DNA of 64,000 nt from Lachnospiraceae bacterium (lineage in GTDB: Bacteria; Bacillota; Clostridia; Lachnospirales; Lachnospiraceae), in NCBI GenBank assembly GCA_902363835.1, contig CABJBM010000004.1:1-64000 (forward strand), written 5' to 3'. Each line of letters opens with the position of its first letter. Position 1 is the first letter of the stretch. Positions 1 through 8,235 of the stretch are shown in pieces. The translations under genes were made by a program, and so were the position numbers. The notes below the pieces were generated by a model. That model worked only from the letters and a program-made list of their open reading frames with translations. It did no database searches and was not told where the DNA came from.

Positions 1-80
1 TTTACAGGGAGCCGAATGCGGGAAAGCCGCACGTTCGGTTCTGAGAGGGGTAAGTCCCGTAAGGGACTTATCTACTTACC
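1..80 (+). ncRNA. 3' end of a group II intron (domains V and VI)
   Basis: Positions 9-42 fold as a group II intron domain V. An outer stem GAGCCGAA/TTCGGTTC carries the catalytic AGC triad near its base, and an inner stem TGCGG/CCGCA closes a GAAAG loop. Positions 50-79 can form domain VI, with GTAAG pairing to CTTAC around an unpaired A as the branch-point candidate, and an AY-type 3' end at about 79-80. The usual inner stem has one more base pair and a GNRA tetraloop, so this copy may be slightly degenerate. The ribozyme core and any intron-encoded reverse transcriptase lie upstream, outside the window. Confidence 0.75.
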
Positions 81-271
81 AAAGTTCGATTTCAGTAGAA
101 CTCCTAAATAAAATAGCCCACTCAGAGGCAGGCACAACAAATAGACGATGGCTAAAAAAGGTCAATATAAGAACCTTCTTCAAATTCATCGCCATCATAA
201 AGAAAGAAAATTACGCTCTTATTATATTTGGAATCTTTCTTTTGGTTAAGGAAGTTTTACTTCTGAAATAA
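81..271 (+). pseudogene. Open frame downstream of the intron (3' exon of an interrupted gene?)
   Basis: An uninterrupted frame runs from the intron's 3' boundary to the TAA at 269-271. It gives about 62 residues with a basic stretch (NRRWLKKVNIR) and then a hydrophobic tail (NYALIIFGIFLLV). It has no start codon of its own at the intron junction, which is what a 3' exon would look like. I do not recognise the family. Its last 26 bases overlap the 3' end of the convergent GntR gene. It could also be a chance open frame, since 62 codons is not long for AT-rich DNA. Confidence 0.3.
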
Positions 272-968
272 GATTTACTCTTGTTCCGACGCAAATAGAC
301 AAACACAACGCTACAATCTTATTTTCGTGATAAATAAAAGTTGAAATTAATAAAAGATTGTCATCACTGGTAATTTGCAGCAGTTCTTTTATCTGTTCAT
401 CAGGTAAATTCGCATCATCAAAAATTCGGATAGTTTGACTAAAATATATATTTTCCGGTATTTCTCTCGTATTCGGAAATTCAGGTAAAAGATTTTTCGA
501 ATCAGAGTTTTGGAATGTATACATTAGACTAATAGGCGTCTCATCTACAATCTCAGAGAATTGCCCGGTTATCATATCGTTCAGACAGAGTGGTGCAAAA
601 ATATTTTTTGCAATTATTAAAATTGGAGTAGGCATATAATCCACAGGCCCAAGGTAATAGTTACGTTGTTGAAGGACTGTGTCTTTGTAAGGAAAACAAT
701 AGTGGATCAATTCCCGGTTCACTTTTGGTGGGCAGATATAATAGCCGCTTCCATGTACCCGAAGAACCATACCTTGACTAGTGAGGATTTCCAGCCCATG
801 CCGCAATGTTACTCGAGTGACATTTAATGAAGCTGATAGTTCACGTTCAGAAGGGAGTTTGTCCCCGGGTTGAAGCTGATGTTGTTCTATATATTGTTCA
901 AGATACTCGGCAATATCAAGGCTGAGTAAATTATACATTTTGGGCATAGGACGCCTGCTTTCATTCAT
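246..968 (-). CDS. GntR-family transcriptional regulator (HutC/UTRA type)
   Basis: A 240-residue protein. An N-terminal winged helix-turn-helix (about residues 15-85) shows the GntR signature PGDKLPSERELS, then VTRVTLRHGLEIL and the wing GMVLRVHGSGYYI. The C-terminal half is of UTRA effector-binding type, which usually senses a sugar or amino-acid metabolite. Its ATG follows directly after the TGA of the second GntR gene (969-971), so the two are co-transcribed and probably translationally coupled. Both point away from the PTS operon that starts at 1814 and are the obvious candidates for its control. The effector is unknown; an Amadori-sugar phosphate is an inference from context. Confidence 0.85.
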   Translation of the reverse strand: MNESRRPMPKMYNLLSLDIAEYLEQYIEQHQLQPGDKLPSERELSASLNVTRVTLRHGLEILTSQGMVLRVHGSGYYICPPKVNRELIHYCFPYKDTVLQQRNYYLGPVDYMPTPILIIAKNIFAPLCLNDMITGQFSEIVDETPISLMYTFQNSDSKNLLPEFPNTREIPENIYFSQTIRIFDDANLPDEQIKELLQITSDDNLLLISTFIYHENKIVALCLSICVGTRVNLISEVKLP

Positions 969-1715
969 TCATAGTATTTGTGAAGAAAGATGGAATTCTC
1001 CATTACGAACAACTCCATCCGTGTAATATTTAGCAAATTCAGGGACTACCATAACCTCTGTGTATTCTGCAATCTGTCCTTCCTTGGTAGAGGATGTGAT
1101 TTGGATGGAAATAACAGGGCTATCCTCCTGGCAGGAAAGTAGTTTTGCGATGGTATTATGCACTTTGGTTGCAGAAAAAACATGTCTGATATCGTGAATC
1201 TTAATTTTATTAATTGTCAGCATATCATACAGTGAATACACTTGGAAATCTATTTTATCAATATCTTTGATGCTGTTAAAGGGCAAATAAGTATTTTCGA
1301 TTGATATGGGTTGGTCATTTCCTTTCCGAAGACGAATAATCTGAAAAATATTATCCTCTTCTGGAACATGAAATATCTTTGAAAATTTATAGCCCGCATC
1401 TCGTGTTTGGGTTTTTAAAACTTTGGAAGTAGGCTCATATCCGGCTTCCTGTAAAAGTTCAGTCATGCCTTTAAAGTGAATGGATGAATCATCAATATCT
1501 GTTTTGATGATAAAAGTTCCCTTTCCATGTATACGCTTTACCAACTGCTCTTTCACAAGCTCTTTAATGGCCATTCGTATAATATTCCTATTTACAGCAA
1601 ACATTTCTGCAAGTTCTCGTTCTGATGGGAGAGGATTCCTATAGTTATAGGTTTTGTTATATATTTTGTCTTTGATTTGCTTTGAAATTTGAAACGCATA
1701 TTCTTCATTTGTCAT
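969..1715 (-). CDS. GntR-family transcriptional regulator with UTRA domain
   Basis: About 248 residues. Residues 1-70 form a GntR winged helix (LPSERELAEMFAVNRNIIR, then KRIHGKGTF in the wing). Residues about 85-235 match the UTRA ligand-binding fold, with the family-typical IRLRKGNDQPISIENTYLP segment. A longer frame extends upstream but would add a hydrophobic, AT-rich leader. I chose the ATG at 1715; an in-frame ATG at 1721 is equally possible. The gene is divergent from the PTS/SIS operon across an intergenic region of about 100 bp that holds the operon promoter, the classical arrangement for a local repressor or activator. Confidence 0.88.
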   Translation of the reverse strand: MTNEEYAFQISKQIKDKIYNKTYNYRNPLPSERELAEMFAVNRNIIRMAIKELVKEQLVKRIHGKGTFIIKTDIDDSSIHFKGMTELLQEAGYEPTSKVLKTQTRDAGYKFSKIFHVPEEDNIFQIIRLRKGNDQPISIENTYLPFNSIKDIDKIDFQVYSLYDMLTINKIKIHDIRHVFSATKVHNTIAKLLSCQEDSPVISIQITSSTKEGQIAEYTEVMVVPEFAKYYTDGVVRNGEFHLSSQIL

Positions 1716-1813
1716 TATCATCACCAACTCATACTTGTTTTTTTTATTATAGCAAATAAAAACAAAAAAATAAAGGCATAAAGCAAAATTGGTATAATAA
1801 AAACAAATAGAGG

Positions 1814-1842
1814 TTGACACAGAAAAAAGCAAGTGGTATATT
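1814..1842 (+). promoter_or_regulatory. Sigma-A promoter of the PTS/SIS operon
   Basis: A consensus -35 TTGACA at 1814-1819 and a -10 TATATT at 1837-1842 are separated by exactly 17 bases. A GGTATAWTAAAAA motif occurs twice, at about 1791 and 1836, the second copy overlapping the -10, and is a candidate GntR operator. The first gene starts at 1901. Confidence 0.75.
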
Positions 1843-1900
1843 AAAAATACAAAGTGGTTATTATCAATGCGCACAGAATAAAAAGCAGGAGGAAAGAAAG

Positions 1901-2914
1901 ATGTACGGATTTGAAAATGAGACTTATTTAAAGGTATTACATGGAGCGGCAGACAATATTGAACAAATTAAGAGGATAATGGCGGAGATTGAGGAAAAGG
2001 GGTATGACAATGTATTCCTTGTAGGAACCGGTGGAACTTACTCCATGGTAAGCCCTCTGGCTTATATGTTAAAAACTAATTCAACTTTGGAATGGTATCA
2101 TGAAATTGCAGCTGAACTGGTAAGGGCAAAACCGAAGAAGCTTGGAAAAAAATCTATTCTGATAACAGCATCTTTGACCGGTACAACAAAAGAAACAATA
2201 GAAGCCGCAGAATATGGGGCTGGTGTAGGAGCAACTGTTATATCTTTTGTTGGAGATACAAACAGTCCCTTAGGAAAGGCATCTACATATGCTATTGGTA
2301 ATGCAGCTTCTAATGATAACTTATGTGAAGAGATTTATCTTCAATTATTTGCTATTGGTGCACTTCTTATGAAGGGAAATGGAGAATTTCCGGAATGTGA
2401 ACGCTTCCTTGATAATCTCCGCCGGATGCCAGAAGTTCTTCTGAAGGTTAGAGAAGAAAATGATGAAAAAGCTCTGGCATTTGCAGAGAAACATAAAGAC
2501 ACAAATTTTCATATGTGTATTGGCGCAGGCAATACATGGGGAGAAACATATTGCTTTGCAATGTGTGTACTTGAGGAAATGCAGTGGATTCCGACAAAAT
2601 CTATCCATGCGGCAGAATTCTTCCATGGTACAATAGAAATGACAGAAAAAAATATGAGTTTTATGCTTTTTAAAGGGGAAGACGAGACCAGACCGCTGGT
2701 TGACAGAGTTGAAAAGTTCGTTAGAAAATATTCAGATGTTGTTCAGGTATGGGATACAAAAGATTATGCGCTGGAAGGAATTGATGAGGATATGAGAAAG
2801 CTTGTTGCCCCAATGGTAATGTCTTCACAGCTGGAGCGTGTAAGTTCTCATTTTGAACATGTAAGAAATCATAATTTGGATATTAGAAGATATTACAGAA
2901 CGGTAGAATATTAA
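1901..2914 (+). CDS. SIS-domain sugar-phosphate deglycase/isomerase (FrlB/GfrF-like)
   Basis: A 337-residue protein. The first SIS half (about 25-150) carries the phosphosugar-binding GTGGTYSM and ITASLTGTTKET motifs. A second SIS half follows, with IGAGNTWGE and the AAEFFHGTIE segment typical of GlmS-like isomerases and FrlB-type deglycases. FrlB-family enzymes split fructoselysine- or glucoselysine-6-phosphate into lysine and glucose-6-phosphate. Position as the first gene of a mannose-family PTS operon matches the Salmonella gfr arrangement. The start is the ATG at 1901 behind AGGAGG; an in-frame ATG upstream lies inside the promoter. Substrate identity is inferred from context; a plain aminosugar-phosphate isomerase is the alternative. 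Confidence 0.8.
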   Translation: MYGFENETYLKVLHGAADNIEQIKRIMAEIEEKGYDNVFLVGTGGTYSMVSPLAYMLKTNSTLEWYHEIAAELVRAKPKKLGKKSILITASLTGTTKETIEAAEYGAGVGATVISFVGDTNSPLGKASTYAIGNAASNDNLCEEIYLQLFAIGALLMKGNGEFPECERFLDNLRRMPEVLLKVREENDEKALAFAEKHKDTNFHMCIGAGNTWGETYCFAMCVLEEMQWIPTKSIHAAEFFHGTIEMTEKNMSFMLFKGEDETRPLVDRVEKFVRKYSDVVQVWDTKDYALEGIDEDMRKLVAPMVMSSQLERVSSHFEHVRNHNLDIRRYYRTVEY

Positions 2915-2928
2915 AAGGAGGCACAAAA

Positions 2929-3354
2929 TTGAGAAAGGTATTAGTCGCAACGCATGGGAGATTTGCAGATGGAATTAAGGAGACACTGCAGTTTATCATG
3001 GGTGATAGTTGTAAAGTTGAGATAATTAGTGCATATGTGAGCAGTGATTTTGATATGGAAGATGAGGCACGCAAGCGCATAGATGAGCTTGGCCAAGATG
3101 ATGAACTGATTGTTGCTGCAGACTTGTTTGGCGGAAGTGTGGCTAATATCTTTGCTGAGTATGTGCAGACCGGTAAAGTTCATATTCTTACAGGTGTAAA
3201 TTTACCTATGTTGATTGTACTGGCAACGTCCGTTGACTGTGAGTGCTCTACGGAAGAATTAATTCATAATGCTCAGCAGTCAGCAAAAGAAGGTATTATC
3301 TATATCAATCGGGTATTATCTGAAAGTGAAGAAGCAGAAGAGGAGATTTTTTAA
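2929..3354 (+). CDS. PTS mannose/fructose/sorbose-family EIIA component
   Basis: A 141-residue cytoplasmic phosphocarrier. The N-terminus (VLVATHGRFADGI) puts the phospho-accepting histidine at position 9, as in ManX-type EIIA domains, and DLFGGSVANIF matches the family's second loop. It passes phosphate from HPr to EIIB. The start is a TTG at 2929, set by an AAGGAGG site at 2915-2921 that overlaps the stop region of the SIS gene. The stop codon overlaps the ATG of the EIIB gene (ATGG/TAATGG junction), so the two are translationally coupled. Confidence 0.9.
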   Translation: MRKVLVATHGRFADGIKETLQFIMGDSCKVEIISAYVSSDFDMEDEARKRIDELGQDDELIVAADLFGGSVANIFAEYVQTGKVHILTGVNLPMLIVLATSVDCECSTEELIHNAQQSAKEGIIYINRVLSESEEAEEEIF

Positions 3355-3824
3355 TGGTTAAATTGATGAGATTAGATGAGCGGTTAATTCATGGGCAGGT
3401 AGCGTTTGCCTGGACAAATTCTTTATCAGCAGACTGCATTTTGGTTGCAAATGATGCGGTAGCAAAAGATAAATTACGTGCGACTTCATTAAAACTTGCG
3501 GCACCGGCAGAAGTAAAATTCGTAGTCAAGTCAGTTTCAGATGCTATTACAGCACTCAATGGACATAAAACAGACAAGTACAAACTTTTTATTCTTGTTG
3601 ACAATACAAAAGATGCATTGGCACTGGTATCAGCGGTGGAAGAGGTGAACCATGTAAACCTTGGGAATATGAAAGTAAAGGAAGGAACAAAGGTTCTTAC
3701 AAATTCTATCGCTGTCACGGAGGATGATATAAATAATATTAAAGAAATGGTTGCGAAAGGTGCAGAAGTAGAGTGTCGTGCAGTGCCGACAGATAAAAAG
3801 GTAATGGCAGAAACATTAGTATAA
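3354..3824 (+). CDS. PTS mannose/fructose/sorbose-family EIIB component
   Basis: A 156-residue protein of the EIIB-Man/Sor family. The signature LMRLDERLIHGQV places the phosphorylated histidine at residue 13; the expected Rossmann-like alternation and the region near NLGNMKVKEGTK follow. It takes phosphate from EIIA and gives it to the incoming sugar at the EIIC/EIID membrane complex. The start codon overlaps the end of the EIIA gene. In this family EIIA and EIIB may be fused or separate; here they are separate, as in the gfr and gfr-like clusters. Confidence 0.9.
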   Translation: MVKLMRLDERLIHGQVAFAWTNSLSADCILVANDAVAKDKLRATSLKLAAPAEVKFVVKSVSDAITALNGHKTDKYKLFILVDNTKDALALVSAVEEVNHVNLGNMKVKEGTKVLTNSIAVTEDDINNIKEMVAKGAEVECRAVPTDKKVMAETLV

Positions 3825-3857
3825 TCTGATATTTATGATAAGAGAGGAGAATTTGAT

Positions 3858-4610
3858 ATGTTACAAGCATTATTAGTAGCAGCTGTAGCATTTCTTGCTT
3901 CAATTGATGAGCAGACGTTTGGGGCATCTATGATGTCAAGGCCGTTATTTACCGGCCCGATTATTGGTCTGATTATGGGGGATATGACGACAGGAATTAT
4001 TATTGGTGCGTCTTTGGAAGCTATGTTTATGGGATCTATTATGGTAGGAAGTGCTGTTCCTCCAGAAGTTTATGCATCCAGCGTGCTGAGTATTGCGGTA
4101 GCAATACAGTCAGGAGCAGGAGTGGGAGCAGCAGTTGCATTGGCATTACCACTGTCAGTATTTCTGCAGATGTGGAGGAATTTCTGCTATGCAATTCCGG
4201 GAAGCTGGGCTGGAAAACAGATTGAAAAAGCACTGGATCAGAGAAATCTTAAAAAAGCAAATTTATTACACCTGACAGTTGTGCCGCTGTCAATTGGAAT
4301 TCCATCAGCGTTGCTTGTATTTATTGCAGTTGCCTTTGGCGCAAATACGATTAATACTGTTTTAAATGCAATTCCGTCAGTCGTTATGGATGGATTTAAT
4401 GTTGCAGCAGGTGTGCTTTCTTGTGTGGGACTTGCGCTTCTAATTAAAATGATGGCAAACAAAAAAGTGATTCCATACCTGTTTCTGGGATTTATCTGTG
4501 TTACATATCTTCGAATGGATGTAATCGGAGTTGCGGTAGCAGGCCTTTGTATTGCATTTATTGCAGTAAACAGCATGAAATTTGATGTTGCAGAAGAGGA
4601 GGATTTCTAA
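3858..4610 (+). CDS. PTS mannose-family EIIC membrane component
   Basis: A 250-residue integral membrane protein. The family opening is present (LASIDEQTFGASMMSRPLFTG followed by PIIGLIMGDMTTGIIIGASLEA), as is the conserved MGSIMVGSAVPPEVYASS loop. About eight hydrophobic segments are visible. It forms the translocation channel with EIID. A good site, GAGAGGAG, precedes the ATG. The gene sits 33 bp after EIIB and ends two bases before the ATG of the EIID gene. Confidence 0.9.
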   Translation: MLQALLVAAVAFLASIDEQTFGASMMSRPLFTGPIIGLIMGDMTTGIIIGASLEAMFMGSIMVGSAVPPEVYASSVLSIAVAIQSGAGVGAAVALALPLSVFLQMWRNFCYAIPGSWAGKQIEKALDQRNLKKANLLHLTVVPLSIGIPSALLVFIAVAFGANTINTVLNAIPSVVMDGFNVAAGVLSCVGLALLIKMMANKKVIPYLFLGFICVTYLRMDVIGVAVAGLCIAFIAVNSMKFDVAEEEDF

Positions 4611-4611
4611 G

Positions 4612-5442
4612 ATGGGTAAAAATGAGAATAGAGCACAAGATAACGGAATTATGTCTGCAAAAGATTACAGAAGCATTTTCTGGCGATCTTTTACAATACA
4701 AAGCTCATGGTCTTTTGATAAAATGATGGCATATGGGTATATGTATGCAATAGAAAGACCCCTTCGTAAAATATACCCCAATGACGATGATTTTTATGCA
4801 GCACTTAAACGTCATACGGAAACTTTTAACCTGACGCCACATGTATCACCTTTTGTGATGAGTCTTGGCGTTGCAATGGAAGAACAGAATGCAAAATCAG
4901 AAGAATTTGAAACGGATTCTATTAATAACGTAAAGGTCGGTTTGATGGGACCATTGTCAGGAATTGGTGATTCTTTCTTTTGGGGAACATTTCGTGTCAT
5001 TACAGCAGGTATTGGCATTGGAATAGCACAGAGTGGCAATATTCTGGGGGCTATTATTTACTTCTTGCTTTATACAGCAATTCATTTTGTTACGAAAATA
5101 CTTGCTGGAAAGTATGGATATAAACTGGGAACAAGCTTTCTGGAAAATACATCGGAAAACCATACAATGGAAAAGCTGTCATATGGTGCATCAATCTTAG
5201 GCATGACCGTAATCGGTGCAATGATTGCGACAATGGTATCATTACAAACAACACTAAGTTTTACTTTGGCAGAGGCAGAAACAACACTGCAATCAATCTT
5301 TGATCAGATTTTTCCGGGACTACTTCCACTTGGGGTGACGTTCCTATGTGTATGGTTATATAATAAAAATGTAAAAACAATCTATATTATATTAGGCATT
5401 TTTGTCGGATGTATTTTGGGGTGTTCAATTGGAATATTCTAA
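4612..5442 (+). CDS. PTS mannose-family EIID membrane component
   Basis: A 276-residue protein. A cytoplasmic N-terminus (FWRSFTIQSSWSFDKMMAYG) is followed by a conserved core with FVMSLGVAMEEQNA and VGLMGPLSGIGDSFFWGT, both diagnostic of EIID, and a C-terminal membrane part. With EIIC it forms the sugar channel. I start at the ATG at 4612, placed by AGAGGAGGA at 4594-4602; an earlier in-frame ATG would overlap EIIC by about 10 codons. The 3' end overlaps the HAD gene. Confidence 0.9.
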   Translation: MGKNENRAQDNGIMSAKDYRSIFWRSFTIQSSWSFDKMMAYGYMYAIERPLRKIYPNDDDFYAALKRHTETFNLTPHVSPFVMSLGVAMEEQNAKSEEFETDSINNVKVGLMGPLSGIGDSFFWGTFRVITAGIGIGIAQSGNILGAIIYFLLYTAIHFVTKILAGKYGYKLGTSFLENTSENHTMEKLSYGASILGMTVIGAMIATMVSLQTTLSFTLAEAETTLQSIFDQIFPGLLPLGVTFLCVWLYNKNVKTIYIILGIFVGCILGCSIGIF

Positions 5443-6076
5443 ACTTGTTATTTTTGATGTAGATGGTACCTTAAATCAGACTGAACGATATGCCATAGAT
5501 GCATATCGCAAGGCACTTACCGAAATCGGAAAAACGAACTATACAGATGCAGAATTAAGAGCGAGAATAGGGGCACCTTTTGAGGAAGATATCCTCTATT
5601 TTCTAGGGGATCAAAAAGAAACACTGGGAAATCAGTTCTTCGATAGTATCTCAAAATACTGGCTCGAAGGAATCAAAAGAAAAGCGACAACGTATCCGGG
5701 AGTCACGGAAATGCTGGAGACCTTGAAACAAAAAGGTTATCAGTTGGCAATTTGCTCCAATGCTTATCCACAGGAACTTGAGACAATACTAAATACTCTA
5801 AAGATTGGCGATCAGTTCTGTTATATTCAGGGGCTCACAGAGGCAGGAACAAAAAAAGACAGTTTACGGCTTCTTCTGAAAACCTGTAAACCTAAATGGG
5901 CGGTTATGGTAGGAGATCGAAACTATGACTGTGAAGCGGCAGAAGCAAATAATATTGGATTTATCGGATGCCTATATGGATACTGTATGCCGGGAGAGTT
6001 GAATCATTGCAAATACTTGACTAGTTCAGCTTATGAAATTCCTGATTTAACAGTAAGACTTGAACAAAATGGTTAG
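5429..6076 (+). CDS. HAD-superfamily phosphatase/phosphomutase-like hydrolase
   Basis: About 215 residues. HAD motif I is FDVDGTL near the N-terminus (nucleophile Asp and acid/base Asp), motif II is the CSNAYP region, motif III is a Lys in EAGTKKDSL, and motif IV is MVGDRNYDCEAAEANN. An alpha-helical cap lies between motifs I and II. The best start is a TTG at 5429, just ahead of the stop of EIID (5440-5442); a TTG at 5402 would add nine residues. It is last in the PTS operon and probably dephosphorylates or rearranges a sugar phosphate made by the pathway. The exact substrate cannot be read from sequence. Confidence 0.82.
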   Translation: MEYSKLVIFDVDGTLNQTERYAIDAYRKALTEIGKTNYTDAELRARIGAPFEEDILYFLGDQKETLGNQFFDSISKYWLEGIKRKATTYPGVTEMLETLKQKGYQLAICSNAYPQELETILNTLKIGDQFCYIQGLTEAGTKKDSLRLLLKTCKPKWAVMVGDRNYDCEAAEANNIGFIGCLYGYCMPGELNHCKYLTSSAYEIPDLTVRLEQNG

Positions 6077-6105
6077 GGCATTGTATATTGTCCTAACCGT
6101 TTTTC
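6071..6105 (+). terminator. Rho-independent terminator of the PTS operon
   Basis: GGTTAGG at 6071-6077 pairs with CCTAACC at 6092-6098 around a short AT-rich loop, followed by GTTTTTC. The stop codon of the HAD gene lies inside the left arm. Confidence 0.8.
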
Positions 6106-6186
6106 TTCATATCCATAGTATTTCAGTAAAACCTAATGATGGGGCTATATACAAAAATGTGGGTATAATGCCAGGAGAAATTAGAA

Positions 6187-6260
6187 ATGAAGAAATTTGA
6201 GTATGTAATATAGAATGAAGTTGGTATTCATGCAAGACAAGTTTAATATGCAGATGTTGA
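6187..6260 (+). pseudogene. Remnant of an HPr phosphocarrier gene
   Basis: An AGGAGA site at about 6173 precedes an ATG at 6187. Translation reads MKKFEYVI-stop-NEVGIHARQV-stop, which matches the N-terminus of HPr including the phosphorylated histidine of GIHAR. TAG at 6211, a further stop after GIHARQV, replacement of the invariant Pro after HAR, and loss of the remainder make it non-functional. It lies between a PTS operon and the EutH gene. It probably marks the join of a deletion that removed most of an HPr-like gene once linked to the PTS. Confidence 0.65.
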
Positions 6261-6276
6261 TAGTGAAAGGGATTTT

Positions 6277-7377
6277 ATGGGTATTAATGATATAATTATA
6301 TATATTATGGTGGTCTTTGCGGCATTGGGAGTAGTTGACAGGATTTTGGGAAACCGTTTTGGTTTAGGAGAAAAGTTTGAAACCGGTATTATGGCAATTG
6401 GAGAACTTGCAATCTCTATGGTAGGTATGATAGCACTAGCACCTGTTATGGCTAATATTTTAAAGCCGGTGATTGTGCCATTGTTTGAAATTGTAGGTGC
6501 TGATCCGGCCATGTTTGCAGGCTCGATTCTTGCTAATGATATGGGTGGAGCATCGCTGGCGCAGACTCTGGCTTTAAGCGAGGAGGCAGGCAATTTTGGT
6601 GGTCTTATTGTAGGATCAATGCTGGGTCCTACCATTGTTTTTATAATCCCGGTTGCACTGGGAATTATTGACGAGTCTGACCAAAAATATCTGGCTTCCG
6701 GTGTGCTTGCAGGTGTTATTACCATTCCAATAGGCTCTTTCGCGGGAGGTATAGCAGCGGGTTATTTACCTGTGATGGTTCTGAGAAACCTGATTCCAAT
6801 AATTTTATTTTCAGCTTTGATAGCCATCGGTTTATGGAAATTTGAAAATACATTGGTTAAAGGGGTTACTTATTTTGGGAAATTTGTTATGGCCGTAATC
6901 ACGTTGGGATTGGGCGTTGGAATTGTGGAATCACTTACAGGAATTGTCCTAATTTCCGGAATGAACCCCATTAGTGATGGTTTTGAGGTAGTGGGCAATA
7001 TTGCTATTCTACTTGCAGGTGCATTTCCGCTGGTCTATGTAATCACAAAGATTTTTAAAACGCCCCTGCTGAAATTGGGAAAAGTTCTGGGTATGAATGA
7101 AGTCGCTGCCGCAGGTTTGGTGGCAAGCCTTGCAAATAGTATTCCGATGTTCGGAATGATGAAAGATATGGACAGGAGAGGAAAGATTATAAATGTAGCA
7201 TTCACCGTATCTGCCGGATTTGTATTTGGTGACCATTTGGGTTTCACAGCAGGCTTTAATCGGAATATGATTTTCCCGATGATTGTTGGAAAACTAACAG
7301 GAGGAGTCACTGCTATTTTTGTAGCACACATTCTAGCGGGGACAGAAGAGAGAAAAACAGAGCAGATAACAAAATGA
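6277..7377 (+). CDS. eutH: EutH-like ethanolamine permease
   Basis: A 366-residue protein with about ten to eleven hydrophobic segments. The sequence has the EutH hallmarks MFAGSILANDMGGASLA, GSMLGPTIVFIIPVALG, LANSIPMFGMMKDMD and VSAGFVFGDHLGFTAGF. EutH moves ethanolamine across the membrane. No other eut genes (ammonia-lyase, shell proteins) are present nearby, so it is an orphan here; the surrounding amino-sugar PTS suggests it may serve a related amine. The start ATG at 6277 has a weak site (AAAGGGAT). No clear terminator follows. Confidence 0.88.
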   Translation: MGINDIIIYIMVVFAALGVVDRILGNRFGLGEKFETGIMAIGELAISMVGMIALAPVMANILKPVIVPLFEIVGADPAMFAGSILANDMGGASLAQTLALSEEAGNFGGLIVGSMLGPTIVFIIPVALGIIDESDQKYLASGVLAGVITIPIGSFAGGIAAGYLPVMVLRNLIPIILFSALIAIGLWKFENTLVKGVTYFGKFVMAVITLGLGVGIVESLTGIVLISGMNPISDGFEVVGNIAILLAGAFPLVYVITKIFKTPLLKLGKVLGMNEVAAAGLVASLANSIPMFGMMKDMDRRGKIINVAFTVSAGFVFGDHLGFTAGFNRNMIFPMIVGKLTGGVTAIFVAHILAGTEERKTEQITK

Positions 7378-7875
7378 GAACAGTAACAAATATTCATTGT
7401 AATTCGTTTTATAAAGCGGTAAAATGTAGAAAAAACAGTTGATTGCAGCGTCGATTTGTTTCTGCGCCCTTAGAGTCAGTAAATCAGATATAAACACGGA
7501 TTTTAATCTTATTGTAATTAATGCGGCAAACAAATCAAATTGTCATTATTTTGCCTCATATAGACGATGCTGCCACGTAAACCGCATTCTGATTCAGCAA
7601 GATTCTTATTAGTAAAAATATACATCATCACAACACACATTTGACCTTAGCTTGTTCCTCTTTCTGTTGAGATATATCTGTTGTTAATTGGTCATTTCGT
7701 GCAAAAAAAAGCTCCCACTGAAACGTCCCCCCATAAGCTGGATTTTCAGTTGAAAAACGGGAGTGCTGCTCCTGTTCTTTTTAAACTAAAAGTTCAAATG
7801 GATTATCCTTTTAAACATTCCGGCTCTCAAATGAATGCTCATTAGCTGCATATGAAATATCGAATATGCTGTTTT
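7378..7875. other. Intergenic region between eutH and the reverse-strand orphan
   Basis: About 500 AT-rich bases without a convincing gene on either strand. The only structure I can support is the reverse-strand terminator-like hairpin at 7703-7765. The rest may be decayed coding DNA, but no family can be recognised. Confidence 0.5.
7703..7765 (-). terminator. Candidate terminator for the reverse-strand orphan genes
   Basis: Read on the reverse strand, ACTCCC and ACTGAAA on the left pair with TTTCAGT and GGGAG on the right, with an internal bulge of about 8 bases, followed by eight T. It lies about 110 bp downstream of the gene ending at 7876. Confidence 0.45.
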
Positions 7876-8235
7876 TTAAGAAGACTTATATACAATTGTA
7901 ATATCTCCATCAACAAATCCCACGCCAACGCCATCATATGATTTTAATTTTTCAGCATAACGTCCATTTCCTAAATATGCTTCTATCTCACATATTGCTT
8001 TAGCAAGTATAGTTTCCCATGTCGTATCTTCTGTCCAACTTAATGGTGTATCTCTTGCTGCAAATACTTCATCACAGGCCCAATCTGAATCTTCAGCATC
8101 AAAACTACTTGTACCAACAAGTTCCATGGACCATTGATTATTTCCATTTTCGTATAGATTGAAATTAACAGCAACAATTTCTGATATAAGAGGTTTTCCT
8201 AATATGCTATCAAGCCAATTTACAAATTCATTCAT
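7876..8235 (-). CDS. Small acidic protein, possible immunity protein
   Basis: A 119-residue acidic protein without membrane segments or signal peptide. Its features are WSMELVGTSSFDAEDSDWACDE and a C-terminal GVGVGFVDGDITIVY strand region. This pattern reminds me of small proteins found next to polymorphic toxins and contact-inhibition loci, but I cannot name the family with certainty. GGAGGT precedes the ATG at 8235. It lies about 195 bp behind the next gene (8431-9063) and is read in the same direction. No toxin gene is seen in the window. Confidence 0.6.
   Translation of the reverse strand: MNEFVNWLDSILGKPLISEIVAVNFNLYENGNNQWSMELVGTSSFDAEDSDWACDEVFAARDTPLSWTEDTTWETILAKAICEIEAYLGNGRYAEKLKSYDGVGVGFVDGDITIVYKSS

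Noticed and set aside
1814..1900. Longer start for the SIS-domain gene
   Set aside because: The ATG-like start falls on the -35 promoter element, and AGGAGG is placed for ATG 1901.
6277..7377. Start of a complete ethanolamine-utilisation operon
   Set aside because: Only the EutH-like permease is present; no ammonia-lyase, reactivase or shell genes follow.
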